Below are positions 48,636 through 61,503 of a stretch of 64,000 nt of DNA, piece by piece. Every line of letters begins with the position of its first letter. Position 1 is the first letter of the stretch. Origin of the DNA: Acanthosepion lycidas (lineage: Eukaryota; Mollusca; Cephalopoda; Sepiida; Sepiidae). The stretch lies in the NCBI GenBank assembly GCA_963932145.1, contig OZ010611.1:59095292-59159291 (forward strand), in the 5' to 3' direction. The notes under the pieces are model-generated. The model was not told the DNA's origin. It saw nothing but the letters and a program-made list of their open reading frames with translations, and searched no databases. The position numbers and the translations under genes were made by a program.

Positions 48636-49205
48636 TTATTCTCTTCTGTTTGTGCCTTGTCTTTAGCTTTTTCTTCTATATTTAACTTTATGTAGAGGCT
48701 AGGCCCCCCTCTAAATCTTGGTTGAAATTATTTTTCATTCTAATTCATAGAAATGGAGTAGCGTGCAATGGTGTCGTCTCATACAACAGTGAGGTAGGAG
48801 AAAAAATTTGTTGGCACAAAATGGATGATCAGTGCCTTATTCACTTCTGTTTGTGCCTTGTCTTTTGCTTTTTCTTCTATATTTAACTTTATGTTAGAGG
48901 CTAGGCCCCCCTCTAAATCTTGGTTGAAATAATTTTTCATTCTAATTAATAGAAATGGAGTAGCGATCAAAGGTGTCGTCTCAAACAACAGTGAGTCAGG
49001 AGGAAAAATTTGTGGGCACAAAATGGGTGATCAGTGTTTATTCTCTTCTGTTTGTGCCTTGTCTTTAGCTTTTTCTTCTATATTTAACTTTATGTAGAGG
49101 CTAGGCCCCCCTCTAAATCTTGGTTGAAATTATTTTTCATTCTAATTAATAGAAATGGAGTAGCGTGCAATGGTGTCGTCTCATACAACTGTGAGTTAGC
49201 AGATA
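48636..49205 (+). repeat. Partial third hexamer copy at 1,005-bp spacing
   Basis: About three monomers match 47631-48200 at an offset of 1,005 bp (5 x 201), including TATGTTAGAGGC and GTCAGGAGG. The copy has its own changes, such as AAATGGATGATC and CTTTTGCTTTTTC. Use of a five-monomer step next to a six-monomer step shows that exchange registered on the monomer and not on a fixed HOR length. Confidence 0.82.
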
Positions 49206-50799
49206 AAATTGTGGGCACAAAATGGGTGATCAGTGTCTTATTCTCTTCTGTTTATGCCTTGTCTTTAGCTTTTTCTTCTCTATTTAACTTTATGTAGAGG
49301 CTAGGCCCCCCTCTAAATCTTGGTTGAAATTATTTTTCATTCTAATTAATAGAAATGGTGTAGCGTGCAATGGTGTCGGCTCATACAACTGTGAGTTAGC
49401 AGATAAAATTTGTGGGCACAAAATGGGTGATCAGTGTCTCATACTCTTCTGTTTATGCCTTGTCTTTAGCTTTTTCTTCTATATTTAACTTTATGTAGAG
49501 GCTAGGCCCCGCTCTAAATCTTGGTTGAAATTATTTTTCCTTCTAATTAATAGAAATGGAGTAGCGTGCAATGGTGTCGTCTCATACAACTGTGAGTTAG
49601 CAGATAAAATTTGTGGGCACAAAATGGGTGATCACTGTCTTATTCTCTTCTGTTTGTGCCTTGTCTTTAGCTTTTTCTTCTATATTTAACTTTATGTAGA
49701 GGCTAGGCCCCCCTCTAAATCTTGGTTGAAATTATTTTTCATTCTAATTCATAGAAATGGAGTAGCGTGCAATGGTGTCATCTCATACAACAGTGAGGTA
49801 GGAGAAAAAATTTGTTGGCACAAAATGGGTGATCAGTGTCTTATTCTCTTCTGTTTGTGCCTTGTCTTTAGCTTTTTCTTCTATTTTTAACTTTATGTAG
49901 AGGCTAGGCCCCCCTCTAAATCTTGGTTGAAATTACTTTTCATTCTAATTCATAGAAATGGAGTAGCGTGCAATGGTGTCGTCTCATACAACAGTGAGGT
50001 AGGAGAAAAAATTTGTGGACACAAAATGGGTGATCAGTGCCTTATTCACTTCTGTTTGTGCCTTGTCTTTAGCTTTTTTTTCTATATTTAACTTTATGTA
50101 GAGTCTAGGCCCCCCTCTAAATCTTGGTTGAAATAATTTTTCATTCTAATTAATAGAAATGGAGTAGCGATCAAAGGTGTCGTCTCAAACAACAGTGAGT
50201 CAGGAGGAAAAATTTGTGGGCACAAAATGGGTGATCAGTGTTTATTCTCTTCTGTTTGTGCCTTGTCTTTAGCTTTTTCTTCTATATTTAACTTTATGTA
50301 GAGGCTAGGCCCCCCTCTAAATCTTGGTTGAAATTATTTTTCATTCCAATTAATAGAAATGGAGTAGCGTGCAATGGTGTCGTCTCATACAACTGTGAGT
50401 TAGCAGATAAAATTGTGGGCACAAAATGGGTGATCAGTGTCTTATTCTCTTCTGTTTATGCCTTGTCTTTAGCTTTTTCTTCTATATTTAACTTTATGTA
50501 GAGGCTAGGCCCCCCTCTAAATCTTGGTTGAAATTATTTTTCATTCTAATTCATAGAAATAGAGTAGCGTGCAATGGTGTCGTCTCATACAACAGTGAGG
50601 TAGGAGAAAAAATTTGTTGGCACAAAATGGGTGATCAGTGTCTTATTCACTTCTGTTTGTGCCTTGTCTTTAGCTTTTTCTTCCATATTTAACTTTATGT
50701 AGAGGCTAGGCCCCTTTCTAAATCTTGGTTGAAATTATTTTTCATTCTAATTCATAGAAATGGAGTAGCGTGCAATGGTGTCGTCTCATACAACAGTGA
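49206..50799 (+). repeat. Mixed monomers, no clear HOR
   Basis: About eight monomers of the AGCAGATAAAA, AGGTAGGAG and GCGATCAAAGG types, with private variants such as TTCTCTATTTAAC near 49277, GTGTCGGCTC near 49374 and TTCCATATTTAAC near 50681. Nothing other than satellite was found. Confidence 0.75.
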
Positions 50800-53700
50800 G
50801 GTAGGAGAAAAAATTGTGGGCACAAAATGGGTGATCAGTGTCTTATTCTCTTCTGTTTGTGCCTTGTCTTTACCTTTTTCTTCTATATTTAACATTATGT
50901 AGAGGCTAGGCCCCTTTCTAAATCTTGGTTGAAATTATTTTTCATTCTAATTCATAGAAATGGAGTAGCGTGCAATGGTGTCGTCTCAGAAAACTGTGAG
51001 TTAGGAGTAAAAATTTGTGGGCAGAAAATGGGTGATCAGTGTCTTATTCTCTTCTGTTTGTGCCTTGTCTTTAACTTTTTCTTCTACATTTAACATTATG
51101 TCGAGGCTAGGCCCCCCTCTAAATCTTGGTTGAAATTATTTTTCATTCTAATTAATAGAAATGGAGTAGCGTGCAATGGTGTCGTCTCATACAACAGTGA
51201 GTTAGGAGAAAAAATTTGTGGGCACAAAATGGGGGATAAGTGTCTTATTCTCTTCTGTTTATGCCTTGTCTTTAGCTTTTTCTTCTATATTTAACTTTAT
51301 GTAGAGGCTAGGCCCCCCTCTAAATCTTGGTTGAAATTATTTTTCATTCAAATTAATAGAAATGGAGTAGCGTGCAATGGTGTCGTCTCATACAACAGTG
51401 AGGTAGGAGAAAAAATTTGTCGGCACAAAATGGGTGATCAATGTCTTATTCTCTTCTGTTTGTGCCTTGTCTTTACCTTTTTCTTCTATATTTAACTTTA
51501 TGTAGAGGCTAGGCCCCTTTCTAAATCTTGGTTGAAATTATTTTTCATTCTAATTCATAGAAATGGAGTAGCGTGCAATGTTGTCGTCTCATACAACAGT
51601 GAGTTAGGAGAAAAAATTTGTTGGCACAAAATGGATGATCAGTGTCTTATTCTCTTCTGTTTGTGCCTTGTCTTTAGCTTTTTCTTCTATATTTAACTTT
51701 ATGTAGAGGCTAGGCCCCCCTCTAAATCTTGGTTGTAATTATTTTTCATTCTAATTCATAGAAATAGAGTAGCGTGCAATGGTGTCGTCTCATACAACAG
51801 TGAGGTAGGAGAAAAAATTTGTTGGCACAAAATGGGTGATCAGTGTCTTATTCACTTCTGTTTGTGCCTTGTCTTTAGCTTTTTCTTCCATATTTAACTT
51901 TATGTAGAGGCTAGGCCCCCCTCAAAATCTTGGTTGAAATTATTTTTCATTCTAATTAATAGAAATGGAGTAGCGATCAAAGATGTCGTCTCAAACAACA
52001 GTGAGTTAGGAGAAAAAATTTGTGGGCACAAAATGGGTGATCAGTGTCTTATTCTCTTCTGTTTGTACCTTGTCTTTATCTTTTTCTTCTATATTTAACT
52101 TTATGTAGAAGCTAGGCCCCTTTCTAAATCTTCGTTGAAATTATTTTTCATTCTAATTCATAGAAATGGAGTACCGTGCAATGGTGTCATCTCATACAAC
52201 AGTGAGTTGGGAGAAAAAATTTGTTGGCACAAAATGGGTGATCAGTGTCTTATTCTATTCCGTTTGTGCCTTGTCTTTAGCTTTTTCTTCTATATTTAAC
52301 TTTATGTAGAGGCTAGGCCCCCCTATAAATCTTGGTTGAAATTATTTTTCATTCTAATTCATAGAAATGGAGTAGCGTGCAATGGTGTCGTCTCATACAA
52401 CAGTGAGGTAGGAGAAAAAATTGTGGGCACAAAATGGGTGATCAGTGTCTTATTCTCTTCTGTTTGTGCCTTGTCTTTACCTTTTTCTTCTATATTTAAC
52501 ATTATGTAGAGGCTAGGCCCCTTTCTAAATCTTGGTTGAAATTATTTTTCATTCTAATTCATAGAAATGGAGTAGCGTGCAATGGTGTCGTCTCATAAAA
52601 CTCTGAGTTAGGAGTAAAAATTTGTGGGCAGAAAATGGGTGATCAGTGTCTTATTCTCTTCTGTTTGTGCCTTGTCTTTAACTTTTTCTTCTACATTTAA
52701 CATTATGTCGAGGCTAGGCCCCCCTCTAAATCTTGGTTGAAATTATTTTTCATTCTAATTAATAGAAATGGAGTAGCGTGCAATGGTGTCGTCTCATACA
52801 ACAGTGAGTTAGGAGAAAAAATTTGTGGGCACAAAATGGGGGATAAGTGTCTTATTCTCTTCTGTTTGTACCTTGTCTTTAGCTTTTTCTTCTATATTTA
52901 ACTTTATGTAGAGGCTAGGCCACTTTCTAAATCTTGGTTGAAATTATTTTTCATTCTAATTCATAGAAATGGAGTAGCGTGCAATGGTGTCGTCTCATAC
53001 AACAGTGAGTTAGGAGAAAAAATTTGTTGGCACAAAATGGGTGATCAGTGTCTTATTCTCTTCTGTTTGTGCCTTGTCTTTAGCTTTTTCTTCTATATTT
53101 AACTTTATGTAGAGGCTAGGCCCCTTTCTAAATCTTGGTTGAAATTATTTTTCATTCTAATTAATAGAAATGGAGTAGCGTGTAATGGTGTCGTCTCATA
53201 CAACTGTGAGTTAGCAGATAAAATTTGTGGGCACAAAATGGGTGATCAGTGCCTTATTCTCTTCTGTTTATGCCTTGTCTTTAGCTTTTTCTTCTATATA
53301 TAACTTCATGTAGAGGCAAGACCCCCCTCTAAATCTTGGTTGAAATTATTTTTCATTCTAATTAATAGAAATGGAGTAGCGTGCAATAGTGTGGTCTCAT
53401 ACAACAGTGAGTTAGGAGAAAAAATTTGTGGGCACAGAATGGGGGATAAGTGTCTTATTCTCTTCTGTTTGTACCTTGTCTTTAGCTTTTTCTTCTATAT
53501 TTAACTTTATGTAGAGGCTAGGCCCCTTTCTAAATCTTGGTTGAAATTATTTTTCATTCTAATTCATAGAAATGGAGTAGCGTGCAATGGTGTCGTCTCA
53601 TACAACAGTGAGTTAGGAGAAAAAATTTGTTGGCACAAAATGGGTGATCAGTGACTTATTCTCTTCTGTTTGTGCCTTGTCTTTAGCTTTTTCTTCTATA

Positions 53701-55850
53701 TTTAACTTTATGTAGAGGCTAGGCCCCCCTCTAAATCTTGATTGAAATAATTTTTCATTCTAATTAATAGAAATGGAGTAGCGATCAAAGGTGTCGTCTC
53801 CAACAACAGTGAGTTAGGAGAAAAAATTTGTTGGCACAAAATGGGTGATCTGTGTTTATTCTCTTCTGTTTGTGCCTTGTCTTTATCTTTTTCTTCTATA
53901 TTTAAATTTATGTAGAGGCTAAGCCCCCCTCTAAATCTTGGTTGAAATAATTTTTCATTCTAATTAATAGAGATGGAGTAGCGATCAAAGGTGTCGTCTC
54001 AAACAACAGTGAGTTAGGAGAAAAAATTTGTGGGCACAAAATGGGTGATCAGTGTCTTATTCTCTTCTGTTTGTGCCTTGTCTTTAGCTTTTTCTTCTAT
54101 ATTTAACTTTATGTAGAGGCTAGGCCGCTTTCTAAATCTTGGTTGAAATTATTTTTCATTCTAATTAATAGAAATGGAGTAGCGTGTCATGGTGTCGTCT
54201 CATACAAATGTGAGTTAGCAGATAAAATTTGTGGGCACAAAATGGGTGATCAGTGTCTTATTCTCTTCTGTTTATGCCTTGTCTTTACCTTTTTCTTCTA
54301 TATTTAACTTTATGTAGAGGCTATCACCCCTCTAAATCTTGGTTGAAATTATTTTTCATTCTAATTAATAGAAATGGAGTAGGGTGCAATGGTGTCGTCT
54401 CATACAACTGTGAGTTAGCAGATAAAATTTGTGGGCACAAAATGGGTGATCAGTGTCTTATTCTCTTCTGTTTATGCCTTGTCTTTAACTTTTTCTTCTA
54501 TATTTAACTTTATGTAGAGGCTAGGCCCCCCTCTAAATCTTGGTTGAAATTATTTTTCATTCTAATTAATAGAAATGGAGTAGCGTGCAATGGTGTCGTC
54601 TCAGAAAACTCTGAGTTAGGAGTAAAAATTTGTGGGCAGAAAATGGGTGATCAGTGTCTTATTCTCTTCTGTTTGTGCCTTGTCTTTAACTTTTTCTTCT
54701 ACATTTAACATTATGTCGAGGCTAGGCCCCCCTCTAAATCTTGGTTGAAATTATTTTTCATTCTAATTAATAGAAATGGAGTAGCGTGCAATGGTGTCGC
54801 CTCATACAACAGTGAGTTAGGAGAAAAAATTTGTGGGCACAAAATGGGGGATAAGTGTCTTATTCTCTTCTGTTTGTACCTTGTCTTTAGCTTTTTCTTC
54901 TATATTTAACTTTATATAGAGGCTAGGCCACTTTCTAAATCTTGGTTGAAATTATTTTTCATTCTAATTCATAGAAATGGAGTAGCGTACAATGGTGTCG
55001 TCTCATACAACAGTGAGTTAGGAGAAAAAATTTGTTGGCACAAAATGGGTGATCAGTGTCTTATTCTCTTCTGTTTGTGCCTTGTCTTTAGCTTTTTCTT
55101 CTATATTTAACTTTATGTAGAGGCTAGGCCCCTTTCTAAATCTTGGTTGAAATTATTTTTCATTCTAATTAATAGAAATGGAGTAGCGTGTAATGGTGTC
55201 GTCTCATACAACTGTGAGTTAGCAGATAAAATTTGTGGGCACAAAATGGGTGATCAGTGTCTTATTCTCTTCTGTTTATGCCTTGTCTTTAGCTTTTTCT
55301 TCTATATTTAACTTTATGTAGAGGCTAGGCCCCCCTCTAAATCTTGGTTGAAATTATTTTTCATTCAAATTAATAGAAATGGAGTAGCGTGCAATGGTGT
55401 CGTCTCATACAACAGTGAGGTAGGAGAAAAAATTTGTGGGCACAAAATGGGTGATCAGTGTCTTATTCTCTTCTGTTTGTGCCTTGTCTTTACCTTTTTC
55501 TTCTATATTTAACATTATGTAGAGGCTAGGCCCCTTTCTAAATCTTGGTTGAAATTATTTTTCATTCTAATTCATAGAAATGGAGTAGCGTGCAATGTTG
55601 TCGTCTCATACAACAGTGAGTTAGGAGAAAAAATTTGTTGGCACAAAATGGATGATCAGTGTCTTATTCTCTTCTGTTTGTGCCTTGTCTTTAGCTTTTT
55701 CTTCCATATTTAACTTTATGTAGAGGCTAGGCCCCCCTCAAACTCTTGGTTGAAATTATTTTTCATTCTAATTAATAGAAATGGAGTAGCGATCAAAGGT
55801 GTCGTCTCCAACAACAGTGAGTTAGGAGAAAAAATTTGTTGGCACAAAAT
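50800..55850 (+). repeat. Mosaic with a two-monomer block recurring three times
   Basis: A block containing AACTCTGAG or AACTGTGAG, GGAGTAAAAATTTG, GGGCAGAAAATGG, CTTTAACTTTTTC, CTACATTTAAC and TTATGTCGAGG, and ending in GGGGGATAAGTG, occurs near 51004, 52611 and 54619. The steps are 1,607 and 2,008 bp. CCCCTTTCT monomers, rare between 28 and 50 kb, reappear here among CCCCCCTCT ones, so this patch mixes the left and right subfamilies. No gene is present. Confidence 0.8.
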
Positions 55851-55859
55851 GGGTGATCA

Positions 55860-56640
55860 GTGTTTCATACTCTTCTGTTTATGCCTTGTCTTTAGCTTTT
55901 TCTTCTATATTTAACTTTATGTAGAGGCTAGGCCCCCCTATAAATCTTGGTTGAAATTATTTTTCATTCTAATTAATAGAAATAGAGTAGCGTGCAATGG
56001 TGTCGTCTCATACAACTGTGAATTAGCAGATAAAATTTGTGGGCACAAAATGGGTGATCAGTGTCTTATACTCTTCTGTTTATGCCTTGTCTTTACCTTT
56101 TTCTTCTATATTTAACTTTATGTAGAGGCTAGGCCCCCCTCTGAATCTTGGTTAAAATTATTTTTCATTATAATTAATAGAAATGGAGTAGTGTGCAATG
56201 GTGTCGTCTCATACAACTGTGAGTTAGCAGATAAAATTTGTGGGCACAAAATGGGTGATCAGTATCTTATACTCTTCTGTTTATGCCTTGTCTTTAGCTT
56301 TTTCTTCTATATTTAACTTTATGTAGAGGCTAGGCCACCCTCTAAATCTTGGTTGAAATTATTTTTCATTCTAATTCATAGAAATGGAGTAGCGTGCAAT
56401 GGTGTCGTCTCATACAACAGTGAGGTAGGAGAAAAATTTGTTGGCACAAAATGGGTGATCAGTGCCTTATTCACTTCTGTTTGTGCCTTGTCTTTAGCTT
56501 TTTCTTCTATATTTAACTTTATGTAGAGGCTAGGCCCCCCTCTAAATCTTGGTTGAAATAATTTTTCATTCTAATTCATAGAAATGGAGTAGCGTGCAAT
56601 GGTGTCGTCTCATACAACAGTGAGGTAGGAGAAAAAATTT
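55860..56640 (+). repeat. Four-monomer block repeated about 2,809 bp downstream
   Basis: CCCTATAAATC, AAATAGAGTAG, GTGAATTAGCAG, CTGAATCTTGGTTAAAA, CAGTATCTTATAC and GGCCACCCTC occur in the same order at about 58670-59440 (14 monomers less 5 bases). The series resembles the one at 32.4-32.9 kb, which ties the right end to the 28-43 kb domain. Confidence 0.82.
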
Positions 56641-56819
56641 GTTGGCACAAAATGGGTGATCAGTGTCTTATTCTCTTCTGTTTGTGCCTTGTCTTTAGCT
56701 TTTTCTTCTATATTTAACTATATGTAGAGGCTAGGCCCCCCTCTAAATCTTGGTTGAAATTATTTTTCATTCTAATTAATAGAAATGGAGTAGCGATCAA
56801 AGGTGTCGTCTCAAACAAC

Positions 56820-57690
56820 AGTGAGTTAGGAGAAAAAATTTGTGGGCACAAAAAGGGTGATCAGTGTTTATTCTCTTCTGTTTGTGCCTTGTCTTTAGCT
56901 TTTTCTTCTATATTTAACTTTATGTAGAGGCTAGGCCCCCCTCTAAATCTTGGTTGAAATAATGTTTCATTCTAATTAATAGAAATGGAGTAGCGATCAA
57001 AGGTGTCGTCTCAAACAACAGTCAGTTAGGAGAAAAAATTTGTGGGCACAAAAAGGATGATCAGTGTTAATTCTCTTCTGTTTGTGCCTTGTCTTTAGCT
57101 TTTTCTTCTATATTTAACTTTATGTAGAGGCTAGGCCCCCCTCTAAATCTTGGTTGAAATTATTTTTCATTCTAATTAATAGAAATGGAGTAGCGTGCAA
57201 TGGTGTCGTCTCATACAACTGTGAGTTAGCAGATAAAATTCTGGGCACAAAATGGGTGATCAGTGTCTTATTCTCTTCTGTTTATGCCTTGTCTTTAGCT
57301 TTTTCTTCTATATTTAACTTTATGTACAGGCTAGGCCCCCCTCTAAATCTTGGTTGAAATTATTTTTCATTCTAATTAATAGAAATGGAGTAGCGTGCAA
57401 TGGTGTCGTCTCAAACAACAGTGAGTTAGGAGAAAAAATTTGTGGGCACAAAATGGGTGATCAGTGTCTTATTCTCTTCTGTTTGTGCCTTGTCTTTAGC
57501 TTTTTCTTCTATATTTAACTTTATGTAGAGGTTAGGCCCCCCTCTAAAGCTTGGTTGAAATTACTTTTCATTCTAATTAATAGAAATGGAGTAGCGTGCA
57601 ATGGTGTCGTCTCATACAACAGTGAGGTAGAAGAAAAAATTTGTTGGCACAAAATGGGTGATCTGTGCTTTATTCACATTGGTTTGTGCC
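56820..57690 (+). repeat. Four-monomer block repeated about 3,814 bp downstream
   Basis: Markers are CACAAAAAGG, GAAATAATGTTTC, ACAGTCAGTTAGG, AAAATTCTGGGC, TATGTACAGGC, GTAGAGGTTAGG, AAATTACTTTTC and CACATTGGTTTG. They recur at about 60634-61503, where CACATTGG is at 61489 against 57676. The spacing corresponds to 19 monomers with indels. Its numerical match to the 19-mer at 15-23 kb is coincidental, because the monomer types differ. Confidence 0.85.
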
Positions 57691-57709
57691 TTGTCTTTAG
57701 CTTTTTCTT

Positions 57710-58545
57710 CTATATTTAACTTTATGTAGAGGCTAGGCCACCCTCTAAATCTTGGTTGAAATAATTTTTCATTCTAATTCATAGAAATGGAGTAGCGTGC
57801 AATGGTGTCGTCTCATACAACAGTGAGGTAGGAGAAAAAATATGTTGGCACAAAATGGGTGATCAGTGCCTTATTCACTTCTGTTTGTGCCTTGTCTTTA
57901 GCTTTTTCTTCTATATTTAACTTTATGTAGAGGCTACGCCCCCCTCTAAATCTTGGTTGAAATAATTTTTCATTCTAATTAATAGAAATGGAGTAGCGTG
58001 CAATGGTGTCGTCTCATACAACAGTGAGGTAGGAGAAAAAATATGTTGGCACAAAATGGGTGATCAGTGCCTTATTCACTTCTGTTTGTGCCTTGTCTTT
58101 AGCTTTTTCTTCTATATTTAACTTTATGTAGAGGCTACGCCCCCCTCTAAATCTTGATTGAAATAATTTTTCATTCTAATTAATAGAAATGGAGTAGCGA
58201 TCAAAGGTGTCGTCTCCAACAACAGTGAGTTAGGAGAAAAAATTTGTTGGCACAAAATGGGTGATCAGTGTTTATTCTCTTCTGTTTGTGCCTTGTCTTT
58301 ATCTTTTTCTTCTATATTTAAATTTATGTAGAGGCTAGGCCCCCCTCTAAATCTTGGTTGAAATTGTTTTTCATTCTAATTAATAGAAATGGAGTAGGGT
58401 GCAATGGTGTCGTCTCATACAACTGTGAGTTAGCAGATAAAATTTGTGGGCACAAAATGGGTGATCAGTGTCTTATTCTCTTCTGTTTATGCCTTGTCTT
58501 TACCTTTTTCTTCTATATTTAACTTTATGTAGAGGCTAGGCCCCC
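57710..58545 (+). repeat. Four-monomer block repeated 1,607 bp downstream, copy 1
   Basis: Markers are two successive AAAAATATGTTGGC (57841 and 58042), GGCTACGCCCC, CTTGATTGAAATAAT, GTCTCCAACAAC, TTTATCTTTTTC, TATTTAAATTTATG and GTAGGGTGC. The repeat at 59330-60153 shows the same order, with TATGTTGG at 59448 and 59649. Confidence 0.87.
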
Positions 58546-59329
58546 CTCTAAATCTTGGTTGAAATTATTTTTCATTCTAATTAATAGAAATGGAGTCGCG
58601 TGCAATGGTGTCGTCTCATACAACTGTGAGTTAGCAGATAAAATTTGTGGGCACAAAATGGGTGATCAGTGTCTCATACTCTTCTGTTTATGCCTTGTCT
58701 TTAGCTTTTTCTTCTATATTTAACTTTATGTAGAGGCTAGGCCCCCCTATAAATCTTGGTTGAAATTATTTTTCATTCTAATTAATAGAAATAGAGTAGC
58801 GTGCAATGGTGTCGTCTCATACAACTGTGAATTAGCAGATAAAATTTGTGGGCACAAAATGGGTGATCAGTGTCTTATACTCTTCTGTTTATGCCTTGTC
58901 TTTACCTTTTTCTTCTATATTTAACTTTATGTAGAGGCTAGGCCCCCCTCTGAATCTTGGTTAAAATTATTTTTCATTATAATTAATAGAAATGGAGTAG
59001 CGTGCAATGGTGTCGTCTCATACAACTGTGAGTTAGCAGATAAAATTTGTGGGCACAAAATGGGTGATCAGTATCTTATACTCTTCTGTTTATGCCTTGT
59101 CTTTAGCTTTTTCTTCTATATTTAACTTTATGTAGAGGCTAGGCCACCCTCTAAATCTTGGTTGAAATTATTTTTCATTCTAATTCATAGAAATGGAGTA
59201 GCGTGCAATGGTGTCGTCTCATACAACAGTGAGGTAGGAGAAAAAATTTGTTGGCACAAAATGGGTGATCAGTGCCTTATTCACTTCTGTTTGTGCCTTG
59301 TCTTTAGCTTTTTCTTCTATATTTAACTT

Positions 59330-60153
59330 TATGTAGAGGCTAGGCCCCCCTCTAAATCTTGGTTGAAATAATTTTTCATTCTAATTCATAGAAATGGAGT
59401 AGCGTGCAATGGTGTCGTCTCATACAACAGTGAGGTAGGAGAAAAAATATGTTGGCACAAAATGGGTGATCAGTGCCTTATTCACTTCTGTTTGTGCCTT
59501 GTCTTTAGCTTTTTCTTCTGTATTTAACTTTATGTAGAGGCTACGCCCCCCTCTAAATCTTGGTTGAAATAATTTTTCATTCTAATTAATAGAAATGGAG
59601 TAGCGTGCAATGGTGTCGTCTCATACAACAGTGAGGTAGGAGAAAAAATATGTTGGCACAAAATGGGTGATCAGTGCCTTATTCACTTCTGTTTGTGCCT
59701 TGTCTTTAGCTTTTTCTTCTATATTTAACTTTATGTAGAGGCTACGCCCCCCTCTAAATCTTGATTGAAATAATTTTTCATTCTAATTAATAGAAATGGA
59801 GTAGCGATCAAAGGTGTCGTCTCCAACAACAGTGAGTTAGGAGAAAAAATTTGTTGGCACAAAATGGGTGATCAGTGTTTATTCTCTTCTGTTTGTGCCT
59901 TGTCTTTATCTTTTTCTTCTATATTTAAATTTATGTAGAGGCTAGGCCCCCCTCTAAATCTTGGTTGAAATTATTTTTCATTCTAATTAATAGAAATGGA
60001 GTAGGGTGCAATGGTGTCGTCTCATACAACTGTGAGTTAGCAGATAAAATTTGTGGGCACAAAATGGGTGATCAGTGTCTTATTCTCTTCTGTTTATGCC
60101 TTGTCTTTACCTTTTTCTTCTATATTTAACTTTATGTAGAGGCTAGGCCCCCC
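59330..60153 (+). repeat. Four-monomer block, copy 2 (1,607-bp spacing)
   Basis: This is a second copy of 57710-58545. At its right end it switches to CTGAATCTTGGTTAAAA, which copies 58950-59430 at an offset of 1,205 bp. The region 55.9-61.5 kb is therefore interleaved duplications of 6, 8, 14 and 19 monomers. Confidence 0.86.
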
Positions 60154-60633
60154 TCTGAATCTTGGTTAAAATTATTTTTCATTATAATTAATAGAAATGG
60201 AGTAGCGTGCAATGGTGTCGTCTCATACAACTGTGAGTTAGAAGATAAAATTTGTGGGCACAAAATCGGTGATCAGTATCTTATACTCTTCTGTTTATGC
60301 CTTGTCTTTAGCTTTTTCTTCTATATTTAACTTTATGTAGAGGCTAGGCCACCCTCTAAATCTTGGTTGAAATTATTTTTCATTCTAATTCATAGAAATG
60401 GAGTAGCGTGCAATGGTGTCGTCTCATACAACAGTGAGGTAGGAGAAAAAATTTGTTGGCACAAAATGGGTGATCAGTGCCTTATTCACTTCTCTTTGTG
60501 CCTTGTCTTTAGCTTTTTCTTCTATATTTAAATTTATGTAGAGGCTAGGCCCCCCTCTAAATCTTGGTTGAAATAATTTTTCATTCTAATTCATAGAAAT
60601 GGAGTAGCGTGCAATGGTGTCGTCTCATACAAC

Positions 60634-61503
60634 AGTGAGTTAGGAGAAAAAATTTGTGGGCACAGAAAGGGTGATCAGTGTTTATTCTCTTCTGTTTGTG
60701 CCTTGTCTTTAGCTTTTTCTTCTATATTTAACTTTATGTAGAGGCTAGGCCCCCCTCTAAATCTTGGTTGAAATAATGTTTCATTCTAATTAATAGAAAT
60801 GGAGTAGCGATCAAAGGTGTCGTCTCAAACAACAGTCAGTTAGGAGAAAAAATTTGTGGGCACAAAAAGGGTGATCAGTGTTTATTCTCTTCTGTTTGTG
60901 CCTTGTCTTTAGCTTTTTCTTCTATATTTAACTTTATGTAGAGGCTAGGCCCCCCTCTAAATCTTGGTTGAAATTATTTTTCATTCTAATTAATAGAAAT
61001 GGAGTAGCGTGCAATGGTGTCGTCTCATACAACTGTGAGTTAGCAGATAAAATTCTGGGCACAAAATGGGTGATCAGTGTCTTATTCTCTTCTGTTTATG
61101 CCTTGTCTTTAGCTTTTTCTTCTATATTTAACTTTATGTACAGGCTAGGCCCCCCTCTAAATCTTGGTTGAAATTATTTTTCATTCTAATTAATAGAAAT
61201 GGAGTAGCGTGCAATGGTGTCGTCTCAAACAACAGTGAGTTAGGAGAAAAAATTTGTGGGCACAAAATGGGTGATCAGTGTCTTATTCTCTTCTGTTTGT
61301 GCCTTGTCTTTAGCTTTTTCTTCTATATTTAACTTTATGTAGAGGTTAGGCCCCCCTCTAAATCTTGGTTGAAATTACTTTTCATTCTAATTAATAGAAA
61401 TGGAGTAGCGTGCAATGGTGTCGTCTCATACAACAGTGAGGTAGGAGAAAAAATTTGTTGGCACAAAATGGGTGATCTGTGCCTTATTCACATTGGTTTG
61501 TGC
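60634..61503 (+). repeat. Four-monomer block, copy 2 (3,814-bp spacing)
   Basis: This is the second copy of 56820-57690, with AAAATTCTGGGC and TATGTACAGGC retained. Small differences are CACAGAAAGG near 60662 and CTCTAAATC where the first copy has CTCTAAAGC. The right part (61315-61785) is reused again at 62921-63391. Confidence 0.84.
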
